From DASVRA01 sp036388855 (GTDB lineage Bacteria > Pseudomonadota > Alphaproteobacteria > Caulobacterales > Caulobacteraceae): a stretch of DNA of 64,000 nt. Position numbers and translations under genes: made by a program. The notes under the pieces were generated by a model. It was not told where the DNA came from. It searched no databases and saw only the letters and a list, made by a program, of their open reading frames with translations. Numbering within the stretch: the first letter of the stretch is position 1; each line of letters starts with the position of its first letter. Below are positions 33,812 to 41,576 of this stretch, one piece after another. Location: NCBI GenBank assembly GCA_036388855.1, contig DASVRA010000035.1:176204-240203 (forward strand), read 5' to 3'.

Positions 33812-36037
33812 ATGCAGGCTTCAGACAGCGTTTTTGTGCATATCGGCATGAGCCGCGCCGGGGCGAGCGCGCTGCAGGCCGACTACTTCTCCAGGGCGCC
33901 GGAGCTGCTCTACCTCGGCAAGCCCACCGAAGTTCCTGAACTCGAGACAGCCAGCCGGCTGCTGACCCGCACCTCCTATTTCAGCCTCGACACCGCGGCG
34001 GTGAAACAGGTCTTCGACGCCTACGTCGCGGGCCGCGTTGGCATCCCGCTGTTGTCCAACCAGGACTTCAGCACCTGGACCTCGGTAAATCCGAAGGAGA
34101 TCGGCTCCAGCCTCGGCGACGTGTTTCCGCAACTGAAGCTGATCTTCATTGTCCGGCGGCCGATCGACTGGGTGCGGTCGCAGTATTACGCGCGTCTGGC
34201 CGACTTCCAGAAAGACACGCTGGATGGGCCCAATCCATACCTTCGCCAACAGCTGTCGAAACTGAGCCTGCGTAGCGAAATCTCGGAAATCCAGTTCGCC
34301 CAGACCTTCGAGTTCGTGCGCCACAACGCGCGCGCCGCCGGGCACCTGGTGCTGCCGCACGAGATGATGGTGCACCAGCCGCGCGAATTCCTCGAGCGGC
34401 TGGAGAGCTTCATCGGGGCGCCCGGCGCCCTGACGCGCATCTTCGATGCCGGCGAGCCGCCGCCGCGCAAGATGCGGATCAACCGGCGGCAGGCGAGCTA
34501 CATCCGCACCCTGGGCCTCTGGCGGCGGGATCCGGCCCGGTTCCTGGAGGTCGCCGGTGCCTATGGCGGCATCGGCCCGCGCGAACATCGCCAGGGCTAC
34601 AGGGACCTCGCCGCAAACCCAGACGCGGAATTCTCCGATTGGGAGCGCTGGTTCCGCCGCGGCCGCCGCGCCATGTTCGCGGCGCTCGAGCGCGAGGACG
34701 AGCGGCTGCTGGCGGCGCTTCCAGCCTTCGACGATTACCGGATCGACGAGGATCTGACGGCGCAGATCCTGCGGGTCGAGCAGCAGGAAACCGCGGCGCT
34801 GAAAGCCCGGCACGGGATCGATCTGGCCCCGTTCGGCTACGGCAGCCGGCCCGCGGCGTCGGGCGCCTCCGGACAAAGGGCCTCCAGCGGCTCCAGCGAT
34901 GCGCCCGCCCCGGCGCCGGCCGCCGCTCAGCGGGATTCCAGAACGGATCGCCCGCCGCGCAAGCCGCAGCCGGTGACCATCCACATCGGCCTGCCGAGCG
35001 CCGGCGGCTTGGCGCTCCAGTCGCAGTATTTCTCCAGGGCCGAGGGAGTGAACTATCTCGGCCGGGGCGGCGCGGACCGGACCGTCAACTCCACGCTGCG
35101 CAACCTCGGGCTGCTTGGCGCGGATCATCTGGATCTCGCCGACATGAGGGCCCGCATGGCCGCCAAGGTCGCGGCAAGCGAACTGCCGCCGCTGGCCTCG
35201 GTCGACACCCTGAGCACCTGGAAGCCCTTCAGTCCGCAAGAGTTGGGCAGACGGGTCGCGGCGGTGTTCGGAACGCCAAGGGTGATCTTCGTCCCGCGCC
35301 GCCCGACGGTGTGGGCAATCGCGCATTACCAGACGCGCGCGATCGCCTGTCAGCGCGACACCTTCGCCGGGCCGAACCCGTGGCTGGAAAAGCACCTGTC
35401 GCAGTTGAGGGTCGGCAGCGACCTGGCGGCCGCCCAATTCAGCCGGACGCTCGAGAGCTTCTGTGAAGGCAGCGGCGCGACCGAGGTGCTGGTCGCCCCC
35501 TACGAGGAGATGGAGAGGGACCGCCCCGCCTTCCTTGACCGCATCAATGGCTTCCTCGGGCTGGAGGGCGCGCTGGCGGCGCAGGCGGAGGGGCCGGCGC
35601 CCACCTTTGGGGCTCCCACCCGGGCGGCGTTGAACTACGCCCGCGTGCTCTCGCTGTTCGATCGGGAGAGAGAGCGTTTCCTGGATATCGCCGACATCCT
35701 GGGCGCGGGCGTTCCGGCCTTCTTCCAAAGGCGGTTTCAGGAGGTGCGGCGCGACCCGGACGCGACGCTTGCCCAATGGACGACTTGGTTCCGCAACAGC
35801 CAGAGGGCGGTGTTCCGGGCCATCGCGCGGGGGAACGCGCGCATGGCCGAGGTCATCGACATCTTCCCCGAGGTTCCGGTGCGGCCGGGCCTTCTCGCCC
35901 ACCTGTCGGAGGTCGAGGCGGAAGAGACCCAGGCGATGCTCGACCGGCGCGGGATCGACCTGCGGCCGTTCGGCTATCTGGCAGCGCCGCCCGAGGAGAG
36001 CCTGCCCCAGCCGGTCAGGGCGCGGGGCCGGCGTTAG
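33812..36037 (+). CDS. Tandem sulfotransferase-like protein with degenerate cofactor loops
   Basis: This 741-residue protein starts at ATG 33812, 11 bases after xthA, and consists of two related halves. Half 1 (about residues 5-345) begins FVHIGMSRAGASALQADYF and has IFIVRRPIDWVRSQYYARL; half 2 (about 387-725) begins IHIGLPSAGGLALQSQYF and has VIFVPRRPTVWAIAHYQTRA. The halves also share FAGPNPWLEKHLSQL / LDGPNPYLRQQLSKL and end RRGIDLRPFGY / RHGIDLAPFGY. A linker rich in Ala, Pro and Ser joins them. The fold resembles PAPS-dependent sulfotransferases, but the usual lysine of the PAPS loop (HIGLPKTGTTSLQ-type) is missing in both halves. Active sulfation is therefore doubtful. It adjoins a pyruvyltransferase, suggesting glycan work. 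Confidence 0.78.
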   Translation: MQASDSVFVHIGMSRAGASALQADYFSRAPELLYLGKPTEVPELETASRLLTRTSYFSLDTAAVKQVFDAYVAGRVGIPLLSNQDFSTWTSVNPKEIGSSLGDVFPQLKLIFIVRRPIDWVRSQYYARLADFQKDTLDGPNPYLRQQLSKLSLRSEISEIQFAQTFEFVRHNARAAGHLVLPHEMMVHQPREFLERLESFIGAPGALTRIFDAGEPPPRKMRINRRQASYIRTLGLWRRDPARFLEVAGAYGGIGPREHRQGYRDLAANPDAEFSDWERWFRRGRRAMFAALEREDERLLAALPAFDDYRIDEDLTAQILRVEQQETAALKARHGIDLAPFGYGSRPAASGASGQRASSGSSDAPAPAPAAAQRDSRTDRPPRKPQPVTIHIGLPSAGGLALQSQYFSRAEGVNYLGRGGADRTVNSTLRNLGLLGADHLDLADMRARMAAKVAASELPPLASVDTLSTWKPFSPQELGRRVAAVFGTPRVIFVPRRPTVWAIAHYQTRAIACQRDTFAGPNPWLEKHLSQLRVGSDLAAAQFSRTLESFCEGSGATEVLVAPYEEMERDRPAFLDRINGFLGLEGALAAQAEGPAPTFGAPTRAALNYARVLSLFDRERERFLDIADILGAGVPAFFQRRFQEVRRDPDATLAQWTTWFRNSQRAVFRAIARGNARMAEVIDIFPEVPVRPGLLAHLSEVEAEETQAMLDRRGIDLRPFGYLAAPPEESLPQPVRARGRR

Positions 36038-36729
36038 GCCTTGCGCCTGGAGGTCTTCAACGGGCCCCAGTCGCCGGGCGGAAACGGCCGGCCTTCGAAG
36101 TCCAGCCGCAGGACGTCGGGCCAGGTGGCGATGACCGCCTGCTCAAAGCCGAAGTCGTGCCCCTGGAAGGCCTTCACGCGGCTGTAGGAGCCGGTGAAGC
36201 CCAGGGTGACGATCCGGGCCGGGTTCAGGCCATTCAGCTCGCGGACGCAGTTGAGGTGGTGGAGGTAGGACAGGGTGATGAACCCGACGCTGGCCACCTT
36301 GCCCTCCGGCATGGCGAACAGCGGCAGGCGTCCAGGCTTGAAGCACAGGATCGTGGTGTCCGGCGGCGCCGAGCCGATGAAGGGCTGGACCAGGTCGATG
36401 ATCCGCATGGTGAACACCAGCGTCAGCGAGGCGCTGGCTTGGTTGAAGACGTCGAAGCCGGGACGGCCGGCGCTGTCCAGGCCCCAGTAGAAGCCGCGCC
36501 CGTTCTTCTGGAACACGAACATCTTGTGGCAGGGAACCGGGGCGAAGGCGCCGAACAGCATCGCCTTGTTGAACTGCACCAGCACGTCCGCCGGCGTCAG
36601 CTCCAGCCGTTCGGCCACGGCGGGGCTGATGCGCTCGTCGTTGGCGATCAGGACGAACCGGCGGCAGGCCGGATCGAACCAGTAGGCCGGACCGTCCGCC
36701 AGCGCGGGTCCCCTGAACAGATCGCTCAC
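36034..36729 (-). CDS. Protein of unknown function, possibly sialyltransferase-like
   Basis: GTG 36729 gives 231 residues, 2 bases after the pyruvyltransferase stop. Features are FVLIANDERISPAVAERL, ADVLVQFNKAMLF, a central ILCFKPGRLPLF, and a C-terminal LGFTGSYSRVKAFQGHDFGFEQAVI. The early part (glycine-poor strand, then a V-Q/R-F-N motif) and the late H-D-x-x-x-E motif recall GT29-type or urease-operon-accessory-like glycosyltransferases, but this is weak. Its stop overlaps the convergent sulfotransferase-like gene by 4 bases. The neighbourhood suggests surface-polysaccharide modification. Confidence 0.65.
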   Translation of the reverse strand: MSDLFRGPALADGPAYWFDPACRRFVLIANDERISPAVAERLELTPADVLVQFNKAMLFGAFAPVPCHKMFVFQKNGRGFYWGLDSAGRPGFDVFNQASASLTLVFTMRIIDLVQPFIGSAPPDTTILCFKPGRLPLFAMPEGKVASVGFITLSYLHHLNCVRELNGLNPARIVTLGFTGSYSRVKAFQGHDFGFEQAVIATWPDVLRLDFEGRPFPPGDWGPLKTSRRKA

Positions 36730-36731
36730 GC

Positions 36732-37481
36732 TTACGTACCGACCGGGGCGCCGATGAGATCGGCCACCCGCTTATGGAACGCGCGGCTCTCGCGGCGGCA
36801 GTCGGCGAGCGCCTCCGGATGGGCGGGCGCGGCGGCGATGGCCTCCAGCGCCGTCTCCGCCGTGGCGTAGGCGGGCGGGAAGCGGAAGCCGTAGAACTTG
36901 GAGGAGTAGGGCAGGCACACCACGCGCCGCCCCAGCAGGGTGGCCCAATAGACGCCGTGGAAGGAGTTGGTGACCACCACGTCACCGCTGGCCAGGAACT
37001 CAACCGTCTCTTCGAAACCGGCCACGTTCCGTAGCTCAGGCAGGCCCCGGACCTCAGGGCGCGGGATCTTCTTGTCGGCGTTGAAGAACAGCACCGCCTC
37101 GTGCCGCCGCTCGAACTGCTCGTCGAAGATCGGGTGCATGCAGCTGACGCAGGGCGTGTAGACGGTCCCCGCCCGGCCCAGCTCGCGCACGCCCACCAGG
37201 TCCATGTCCTGGACGACCTCCGGCGCGGCGGTCTTGCCGTGCACCGAGGTGCCAATCCCCCAAGCGGCTTTCACGCGCGCCTGGACGTTGCGGTGGATCC
37301 CATGGACGCGCAGGCGCTGCTCGATCGCGCCCCCGCCGTAGATCACCGCGTCGCATTGCGGAATCTCATCGCGCACGTCGAAGATCGCGGCGTCGCCGAA
37401 GTCGAAGTAATCGCCCGGGCAGCACATCAGATCGCCGACGTTCCTGCTGCGTCGGATATGGGCGAACGCGATGGCGGGCAT
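36732..37481 (-). CDS. Polysaccharide pyruvyl transferase family protein
   Basis: This 249-residue protein starts at ATG 37481. It has the family N-terminus with RSRNVGDLMCCPGDYFDFGDAAIFD, a GGGAI loop (VIYGGGAIEQRL) and the C-terminal VVVTNSFHGVYWATLLGRRVVCLP (SFHG-x-Y/I-A-L signature). Members transfer pyruvate from phosphoenolpyruvate to sugar hydroxyls of exopolysaccharides or related polymers, forming acidic ketals. At 249 residues it is shorter than many members. It is transcribed together with the gene at 36034. The donor is a family expectation. Confidence 0.85.
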   Translation of the reverse strand: MPAIAFAHIRRSRNVGDLMCCPGDYFDFGDAAIFDVRDEIPQCDAVIYGGGAIEQRLRVHGIHRNVQARVKAAWGIGTSVHGKTAAPEVVQDMDLVGVRELGRAGTVYTPCVSCMHPIFDEQFERRHEAVLFFNADKKIPRPEVRGLPELRNVAGFEETVEFLASGDVVVTNSFHGVYWATLLGRRVVCLPYSSKFYGFRFPPAYATAETALEAIAAAPAHPEALADCRRESRAFHKRVADLIGAPVGT

Positions 37482-37595
37482 TGGCGGTGATGTTCGGGCG
37501 GGTGCGGAGCGCGGGCAGGCGGCGGAACCGCCGCACCGGTCCTGCAGGTCAGGATGCCGATGCGGCGGCGCTACGCCTGGAGGCGAATGATCCGG

Positions 37596-38117
37596 TCAGG
37601 CGGCTTCGCGAGCCGCGGCTTCCTTGGACAGCGACTTGGTCAGCAGCCCAACCGCCGCGTCGCGGTCGATCTTCTCGATGGCGGCGACTTCGCGGGCCAT
37701 GCGGTCCAGCGCCGATTCGTACAGCTGGCGCTCGGAGTAGGACTGCTCGGGCTGGCTGTCGGCACGGTAGAGGTCGCGCACCACCTCGGCGATGGAGATC
37801 AGGTCGCCGGAGTTGATCTTGGCCTCGTATTCCTGGGCGCGCCGGCTCCACATGGTGCGCTTGATTCGCGCTCGGCCCTTCAGCGTGGTCAGCGCCTTGG
37901 TCATCACGTCGCCGGCGGCCAGCGAGCGCAGGCCCGCCTGCACCGCGCGCTTGGTCGGCACCCGCAGAGTCATCTTCTCGTGGTCGAAGGTGATCACGTA
38001 GACCTCCAGCGACATGCCCGCGACCTCCTGGGTCTCGACGGCGCGCACCGTGCCCACGCCGTGCGCGGGGTAGACGACGTGATCGCCGACGGCGAACTGA
38101 TGACCGGTCTTGCTCAT
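37596..38117 (-). CDS. carD: CarD/CdnL family transcription regulator
   Basis: ATG 38117 with GAGG 9 bases upstream gives 173 residues; a longer frame to 38198 lacks support. The N-terminal RNA-polymerase-binding domain has FAVGDHVVYPAHGVGTV and LRVPTKRAVQAGLRSLA; the C-terminal helical DNA-contacting part has RTMWSRRAQEYEAKINSGD and YESALDRMAREVAAIE. CdnL stabilises open promoter complexes at housekeeping promoters and in Caulobacter supports growth and morphology. It follows fdxA in the same direction, separated by 267 bases with an fdxA terminator. Confidence 0.93.
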   Translation of the reverse strand: MSKTGHQFAVGDHVVYPAHGVGTVRAVETQEVAGMSLEVYVITFDHEKMTLRVPTKRAVQAGLRSLAAGDVMTKALTTLKGRARIKRTMWSRRAQEYEAKINSGDLISIAEVVRDLYRADSQPEQSYSERQLYESALDRMAREVAAIEKIDRDAAVGLLTKSLSKEAAAREAA

Positions 38118-38287
38118 GCCAATCCTCTTTCCTGTCGCCACCATGCTGGAGGCGTTCGCCGACGATTCGTGCGCGACCGGGCTTCGAGACTCCGCCACAC
38201 AGGGGCAGAGCCGAAGGCCGGTCCAAAGTCTGATCTAAACCAACTTCCGCCTGTGATGGCGCGCCGTCCGTGCGGGCGATGCTTGTG

Positions 38288-38316
38288 AAAAAGCGGGCGG
38301 GAAGCCTCCCGTCCGC
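38288..38316 (-). terminator. Rho-independent terminator downstream of fdxA
   Basis: Read on the minus strand, GCGGACGGGA and TCCCGCCCGC (38316-38293) form a 10-base stem with one A-C mismatch and a 4-base loop, followed by TTTTT (38292-38288). It lies about 70 bases after the fdxA stop, so carD probably has its own promoter in 38118-38287. Confidence 0.8.
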
Positions 38317-38384
38317 GAATGTGGAACACTAACACAAAATTAGGGTCGGTGAAAGGGTTGCGCCGCAGCATCTAACCCGGCGGG

Positions 38385-38726
38385 TCAGGAGCCCTTGCCC
38401 GGCCGCTCGCTGAAATACTTCTCCAGCTTGTCGCTCTCACGCTCGAAGGCCGCCGCGTCGGCCGGCGGCTGGCCCTTGATGGTGATGTTGGGCCACAGCC
38501 GCGAATACTCGGAATTCACCCGCAGCCACTTGCCGTCCGAATCGTCCTCGGTGTCCGGCTTGATCGCGTCCACCGGGCACTCCGGCTCGCAGACCCCGCA
38601 GTCGATGCATTCGTCGGGGTTGATGACCAGGAAGTTCTCGCCCTCGTAGAAGCAGTCCACCGGGCACACCTCCACGCAATCCATGTACTTACATTTGATG
38701 CATGGGTCGGTGACGATGTAGGTCAT
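38385..38726 (-). CDS. fdxA: Seven-iron ferredoxin
   Basis: This 113-residue protein has the FdxA N-terminus MTYIVTDPCIKCKYMDCVEVCPVDCFYEGEN and a second cluster motif CIDCGVCEPECPVDAI, providing ligands for a [3Fe-4S] and a [4Fe-4S] cluster. The C-terminal extension (WLRVNSEYSRLWPNIT) is typical of the alphaproteobacterial form. It carries electrons in the cytosol; the partner is unknown. It precedes carD, a pairing conserved in the class, and is 88 bases from erpA in the same direction. Confidence 0.96.
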   Translation of the reverse strand: MTYIVTDPCIKCKYMDCVEVCPVDCFYEGENFLVINPDECIDCGVCEPECPVDAIKPDTEDDSDGKWLRVNSEYSRLWPNITIKGQPPADAAAFERESDKLEKYFSERPGKGS

Positions 38727-38813
38727 CGCGGGCGGAACGCGCGGGGCTGGAGCGGAAGGCGCGGGACATTTGTTGCGCCGCAGCGGGAAGTCAATGGCGG
38801 CCCCCGCCCGCGC

Positions 38814-39146
38814 TCAGATCGAGAAGCTGACGCCGCAGCCGCAGCTGGAGCGGGCGTTGGGGTTGCGGACCCGGAACTGGGCGCCGGCCAGTTCGTCGAC
38901 GAAGTCGATCTCCGAGCCCTTGAGCAGCATCATCGAAATCTCGTCCACCACCGCCGCGGCGCCGTCGCGCTCGACCGTGCGGTCGTCGCCTTCGGGCGTC
39001 TCGACCAGGTCGAAGCGGTACTGAAAGCCCGAGCAGCCGCCGCCGTCCACCGCCACGCGCAGGAGCACCGGTCTCCCCTGCGCCGCGCCGAGTTCCCGGA
39101 TGCGGCGCGCGGCGCTCTCGGACAGGGTGACGGGGACGGCGTCCAT
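38814..39146 (-). CDS. erpA: A-type iron-sulfur carrier / insertion protein (ErpA/IscA family)
   Basis: ATG 39146 gives 110 residues. The three conserved cysteines are present in VDGGGCSGFQYRFDL and the C-terminal RSSCGCGVSFSI. The protein delivers Fe-S clusters to target enzymes. A longer leftward frame covers most of the dgt coding region and is a shadow. The start is only 45 bases from the dgt start on the other strand, so the promoters must be tight or overlap. ErpA versus IscA cannot be separated firmly by eye. Confidence 0.92.
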   Translation of the reverse strand: MDAVPVTLSESAARRIRELGAAQGRPVLLRVAVDGGGCSGFQYRFDLVETPEGDDRTVERDGAAAVVDEISMMLLKGSEIDFVDELAGAQFRVRNPNARSSCGCGVSFSI

Positions 39147-39191
39147 GCCCGCTATATGAGCGCACGCGCGCTCATGGCAAAGAGCCCCTCC

Positions 39192-40367
39192 ATGAGCCGC
39201 TTCACCGCGCCCTACGCCGAGAACCCTGGCCGCTCGCGCGGGCGCAAGCACCCGGAACCCGAAAGCCGCACCCGCACCCCCTTCGCCCGCGACCGCGACC
39301 GCATCATCCACTGCTCCGCCTTCCGCCGCCTGAAGCAGAAGACCCAGGTGTTCGTCGCCCACGAAGGCGACCACTTCCGCACCCGCCTGACTCATTCGCT
39401 GGAGGTGGCCCAGGTCGCCCGCTCCGTCGCCCGGGCGCTGGGGCTGGACGACGACCTCGCCGAAGCCGTGGCGCTCGCCCACGACCTCGGCCATCCGCCG
39501 TTCGCCCACGCCGGCGAGGACGAGCTGAAGGCCTGCATGGAGCCCTTCGGCGGCTTCGACCACAACGTCCAGACCTTCCGCGTCTGCACCCGTCTGGAGC
39601 GCCGCTACCCCGCCATCGAGGGCCTGAACCTCAGCTGGGAAACCTTGGAGGGCGTGGTCAAGCACAACGGCCCGGTGACGGACCGCCTATCAGAGCCGGC
39701 ATGGCGGGCGATCGCCGACTATGCCGCCGATTTCGACCTGCGCCTCGGCGGCTGGCCCTCGGCCGAGGCGCAGGTCGCCGCGCTCGCCGACGACATCGCC
39801 TACAACAACCACGACGTGGAGGACGGCCTGCAGGCGGGCCTGTTCACCCTCGACGATCTGAACGACGTCCCTCTGGTCGGCCCGATCGCCGGCGGCGTCC
39901 GGCGCGAGTGGCCGGACCTGGAGCCCCGCCTCGCCCGCATCGAAACCGTGCGCCGGATGATTGGCGCCATGGTGGACGACGTGCTGGCCGAGACCTCCCG
40001 CCGCGCCGAAGCCGCCCGCGTCGCCTCCGCCGACGACGTCCGCGCCCTGGACGGCCCCCTGGTCGCCTTCTCCGACGCCATGGCCGCCGACCTCGCGAGC
40101 CTGCGCGAGTTCCTCCACGCCCGGATGTACCGCCACTACCGCGTCAACCGCACCCGCAGCCAGGCCCGCCGCATCCTGCGCCAGCTGTTCGACCTCTACC
40201 TGGCCGAACCCGACGTGATGCCTGGGAACTGGCTCGCCCGCGCCGACGCCAAGGGCGGCGACGAGCCAGGCCGCGCCCGCGTCGTCTGCGACTACGTCGC
40301 CGGCATGACCGACCGCTTCGCCATCGAGGAGCACCGCAAGCTCTTCAACCTCGACCTATGGGGCTGA
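39192..40367 (+). CDS. dgt: Deoxyguanosinetriphosphate triphosphohydrolase-like protein
   Basis: Start codons in frame are at 39156, 39174 and 39192; I choose ATG 39192 because it gives the usual start before FTAPYAENPGRSRGR and leaves room for the erpA promoter (391 residues). The HD-domain phosphohydrolase core is clear: DRIIHCSAFRRLKQKTQVF, FRTRLTHSLEVAQVARSVA, ALAHDLGHPPFAHAGEDEL (His-Asp metal site) and LADDIAYNNHDVEDGL. Such enzymes cut dNTPs to nucleoside and triphosphate and help keep dNTP pools. In related genomes argS often follows; here it does not. Confidence 0.92.
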   Translation: MSRFTAPYAENPGRSRGRKHPEPESRTRTPFARDRDRIIHCSAFRRLKQKTQVFVAHEGDHFRTRLTHSLEVAQVARSVARALGLDDDLAEAVALAHDLGHPPFAHAGEDELKACMEPFGGFDHNVQTFRVCTRLERRYPAIEGLNLSWETLEGVVKHNGPVTDRLSEPAWRAIADYAADFDLRLGGWPSAEAQVAALADDIAYNNHDVEDGLQAGLFTLDDLNDVPLVGPIAGGVRREWPDLEPRLARIETVRRMIGAMVDDVLAETSRRAEAARVASADDVRALDGPLVAFSDAMAADLASLREFLHARMYRHYRVNRTRSQARRILRQLFDLYLAEPDVMPGNWLARADAKGGDEPGRARVVCDYVAGMTDRFAIEEHRKLFNLDLWG

Positions 40368-40775
40368 CCTGCCGAAGCCGCCTTGCGTCCGCACCTACTA
40401 GGCCTATATTCCTCCCAAGGTCTTTGACATCGCCGCCCAGACTCCGCCGCTCCAGGCCGCGCCTTACACTCGAAACCGGACTCACCGGACGCTCCGGACT
40501 CTTTTTTCGGAGTCCGGGGCCCCAGGAATCCCCTTTCGAGTCCCCCGCTGGTCGAATGTCGACTCTTTCGACTCATTCGACTCCGATTTTCCGCTGCGCA
40601 AGCCGGGACGAGTGAGACGATTCAGAAGCCGTTAACCAAGCCCAAACGGTTTGCTCCCAGCAATCGTGACAACCGGTCGCGGTCTGCGGTCCGTCCGCAT
40701 CTGCCCCGGGGGCACCCTGCCCGCTAGACTGAGGGGCCGAAGCGCGCGATTCGAAGCGCTTGCCCGGAGCGACGC
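40368..40775. other. 408-base intergenic region with dense GANTC array
   Basis: No coding frame is supported. The region separates dgt from the SPOR-nagZ-scpA-scpB operon. It holds ten GANTC sites (40440-40623), three of them in a 9-base tandem repeat, an 8-base hairpin with a T-rich loop (40494-40501 with 40510-40517), and a TTAACC half-site near 40632 resembling half of a CtrA box. It should contain the operon promoter. Some relatives carry argS at this place. Confidence 0.75.
40440..40623. promoter_or_regulatory. Cluster of ten GANTC (CcrM methylation) sites
   Basis: GANTC occurs at 40440, 40479, 40497, 40510, 40526, 40538, 40561, 40570, 40579 and 40619: ten in 184 bases. A rough expectation at about 67% GC is one in 300 bases. 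The sites at 40561, 40570 and 40579 are exactly 9 bases apart within TCGACTCNN repeats; those at 40497 and 40510 sit in the arms of a hairpin. GANTC is the CcrM adenine-methylation target in this bacterial class, and GcrA activates promoters carrying it. Control of the downstream operon is inferred. Confidence 0.75.
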
Positions 40776-41576
40776 ATGAGCTTCCAAGACGACCGCGGCG
40801 CCTACATCCCCCGCGAGCAGCCCCTGGAGTTCGATCGCGGCTACGCCCGCCCCGAGGGTCGCCGCCGCGCGCCCGTGGCCATGATCGTCAGCGCGCTGAT
40901 CCTCGTGGCCATGATCGCGGGGCTCGCGCTGTTCTACAGCTCCGGGTTTCGCAAGGAGGGCGAGGCCCCCCGCGTGGTCGGCGACCCCGTGGGCGCGATG
41001 ATCGCCCCGCCCCCAGCCGAGGCCCAGCCGGCCGACGAGACGGCTGGCCTGGAGGTCTACCGCGCCGAGAACGGTGAAGCCGCTCCGGCCCAACCGACCT
41101 TCGCCCCCGATCCCGAACAGCCGATGGTGCGCCCGCAGCCTCCCGCCCCCAGGCCGGAAGCCGCCTCGCCCGCCCTTCGCCCCGCTCAACCCGCCGCCGC
41201 GCCCGCCGCGACCGCCGCCGCTCCGGCTCCAGCCAAACCGGCGGCCGCCGCTCCCGCCAAACCTGCGCCGGCCCCAGCCACGCCCGCCGCCGCGGTTCCC
41301 GCCCCGGCGGCAACGAGTCCTGCCACGCCCGCCACCGGCGGCGCCATCGTCCAGATCGGCGCCTTCTCCGACGCCGCCCAGGCGGACAAGGGCTGGAACG
41401 ACGCCGCCCGCGCGCTCCCCGGCGCCATGGCCGGCAAGGGCAAGCGGGTCGAGCCGGCGACCGTGAACGGCAAGGCCTACCAGCGCACCTACGTCACCGG
41501 CTTCGCCTCCAAGGCCGAGGCCCAGGCCTTCTGCCGTCAGCTCACCGCCGCCGGGAAGAGCTGCATCGTCCGGTGA
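40776..41576 (+). CDS. SPOR-domain membrane protein
   Basis: This 266-residue protein has a cytosolic basic N-terminus, one membrane helix at about residues 34-52 (VAMIVSALILVAMIAGLALF), a long Ala/Pro linker (about 85-185), and a C-terminal SPOR domain (GGAIVQIGAFSDAAQADKGW to RQLTAAGKSCIVR). SPOR domains bind peptidoglycan stripped of stem peptides at division sites. The stop overlaps the nagZ GTG by 4 bases, so the four genes to scpB appear to be one operon. FtsN-like topology suggests a division role. Confidence 0.92.
   Translation: MSFQDDRGAYIPREQPLEFDRGYARPEGRRRAPVAMIVSALILVAMIAGLALFYSSGFRKEGEAPRVVGDPVGAMIAPPPAEAQPADETAGLEVYRAENGEAAPAQPTFAPDPEQPMVRPQPPAPRPEAASPALRPAQPAAAPAATAAAPAPAKPAAAAPAKPAPAPATPAAAVPAPAATSPATPATGGAIVQIGAFSDAAQADKGWNDAARALPGAMAGKGKRVEPATVNGKAYQRTYVTGFASKAEAQAFCRQLTAAGKSCIVR

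Noticed and set aside
40494..40517. Hairpin with a T-rich stretch read as the dgt terminator
   Set aside because: The T-run is in the loop, not after the stem, and it lies 127 bases after the stop, so it does not fit a Rho-independent terminator.
40630..40646. CtrA binding site
   Set aside because: Only one TTAACC half is good; the second half reads CAAA instead of TTAA, so it is too weak to list.
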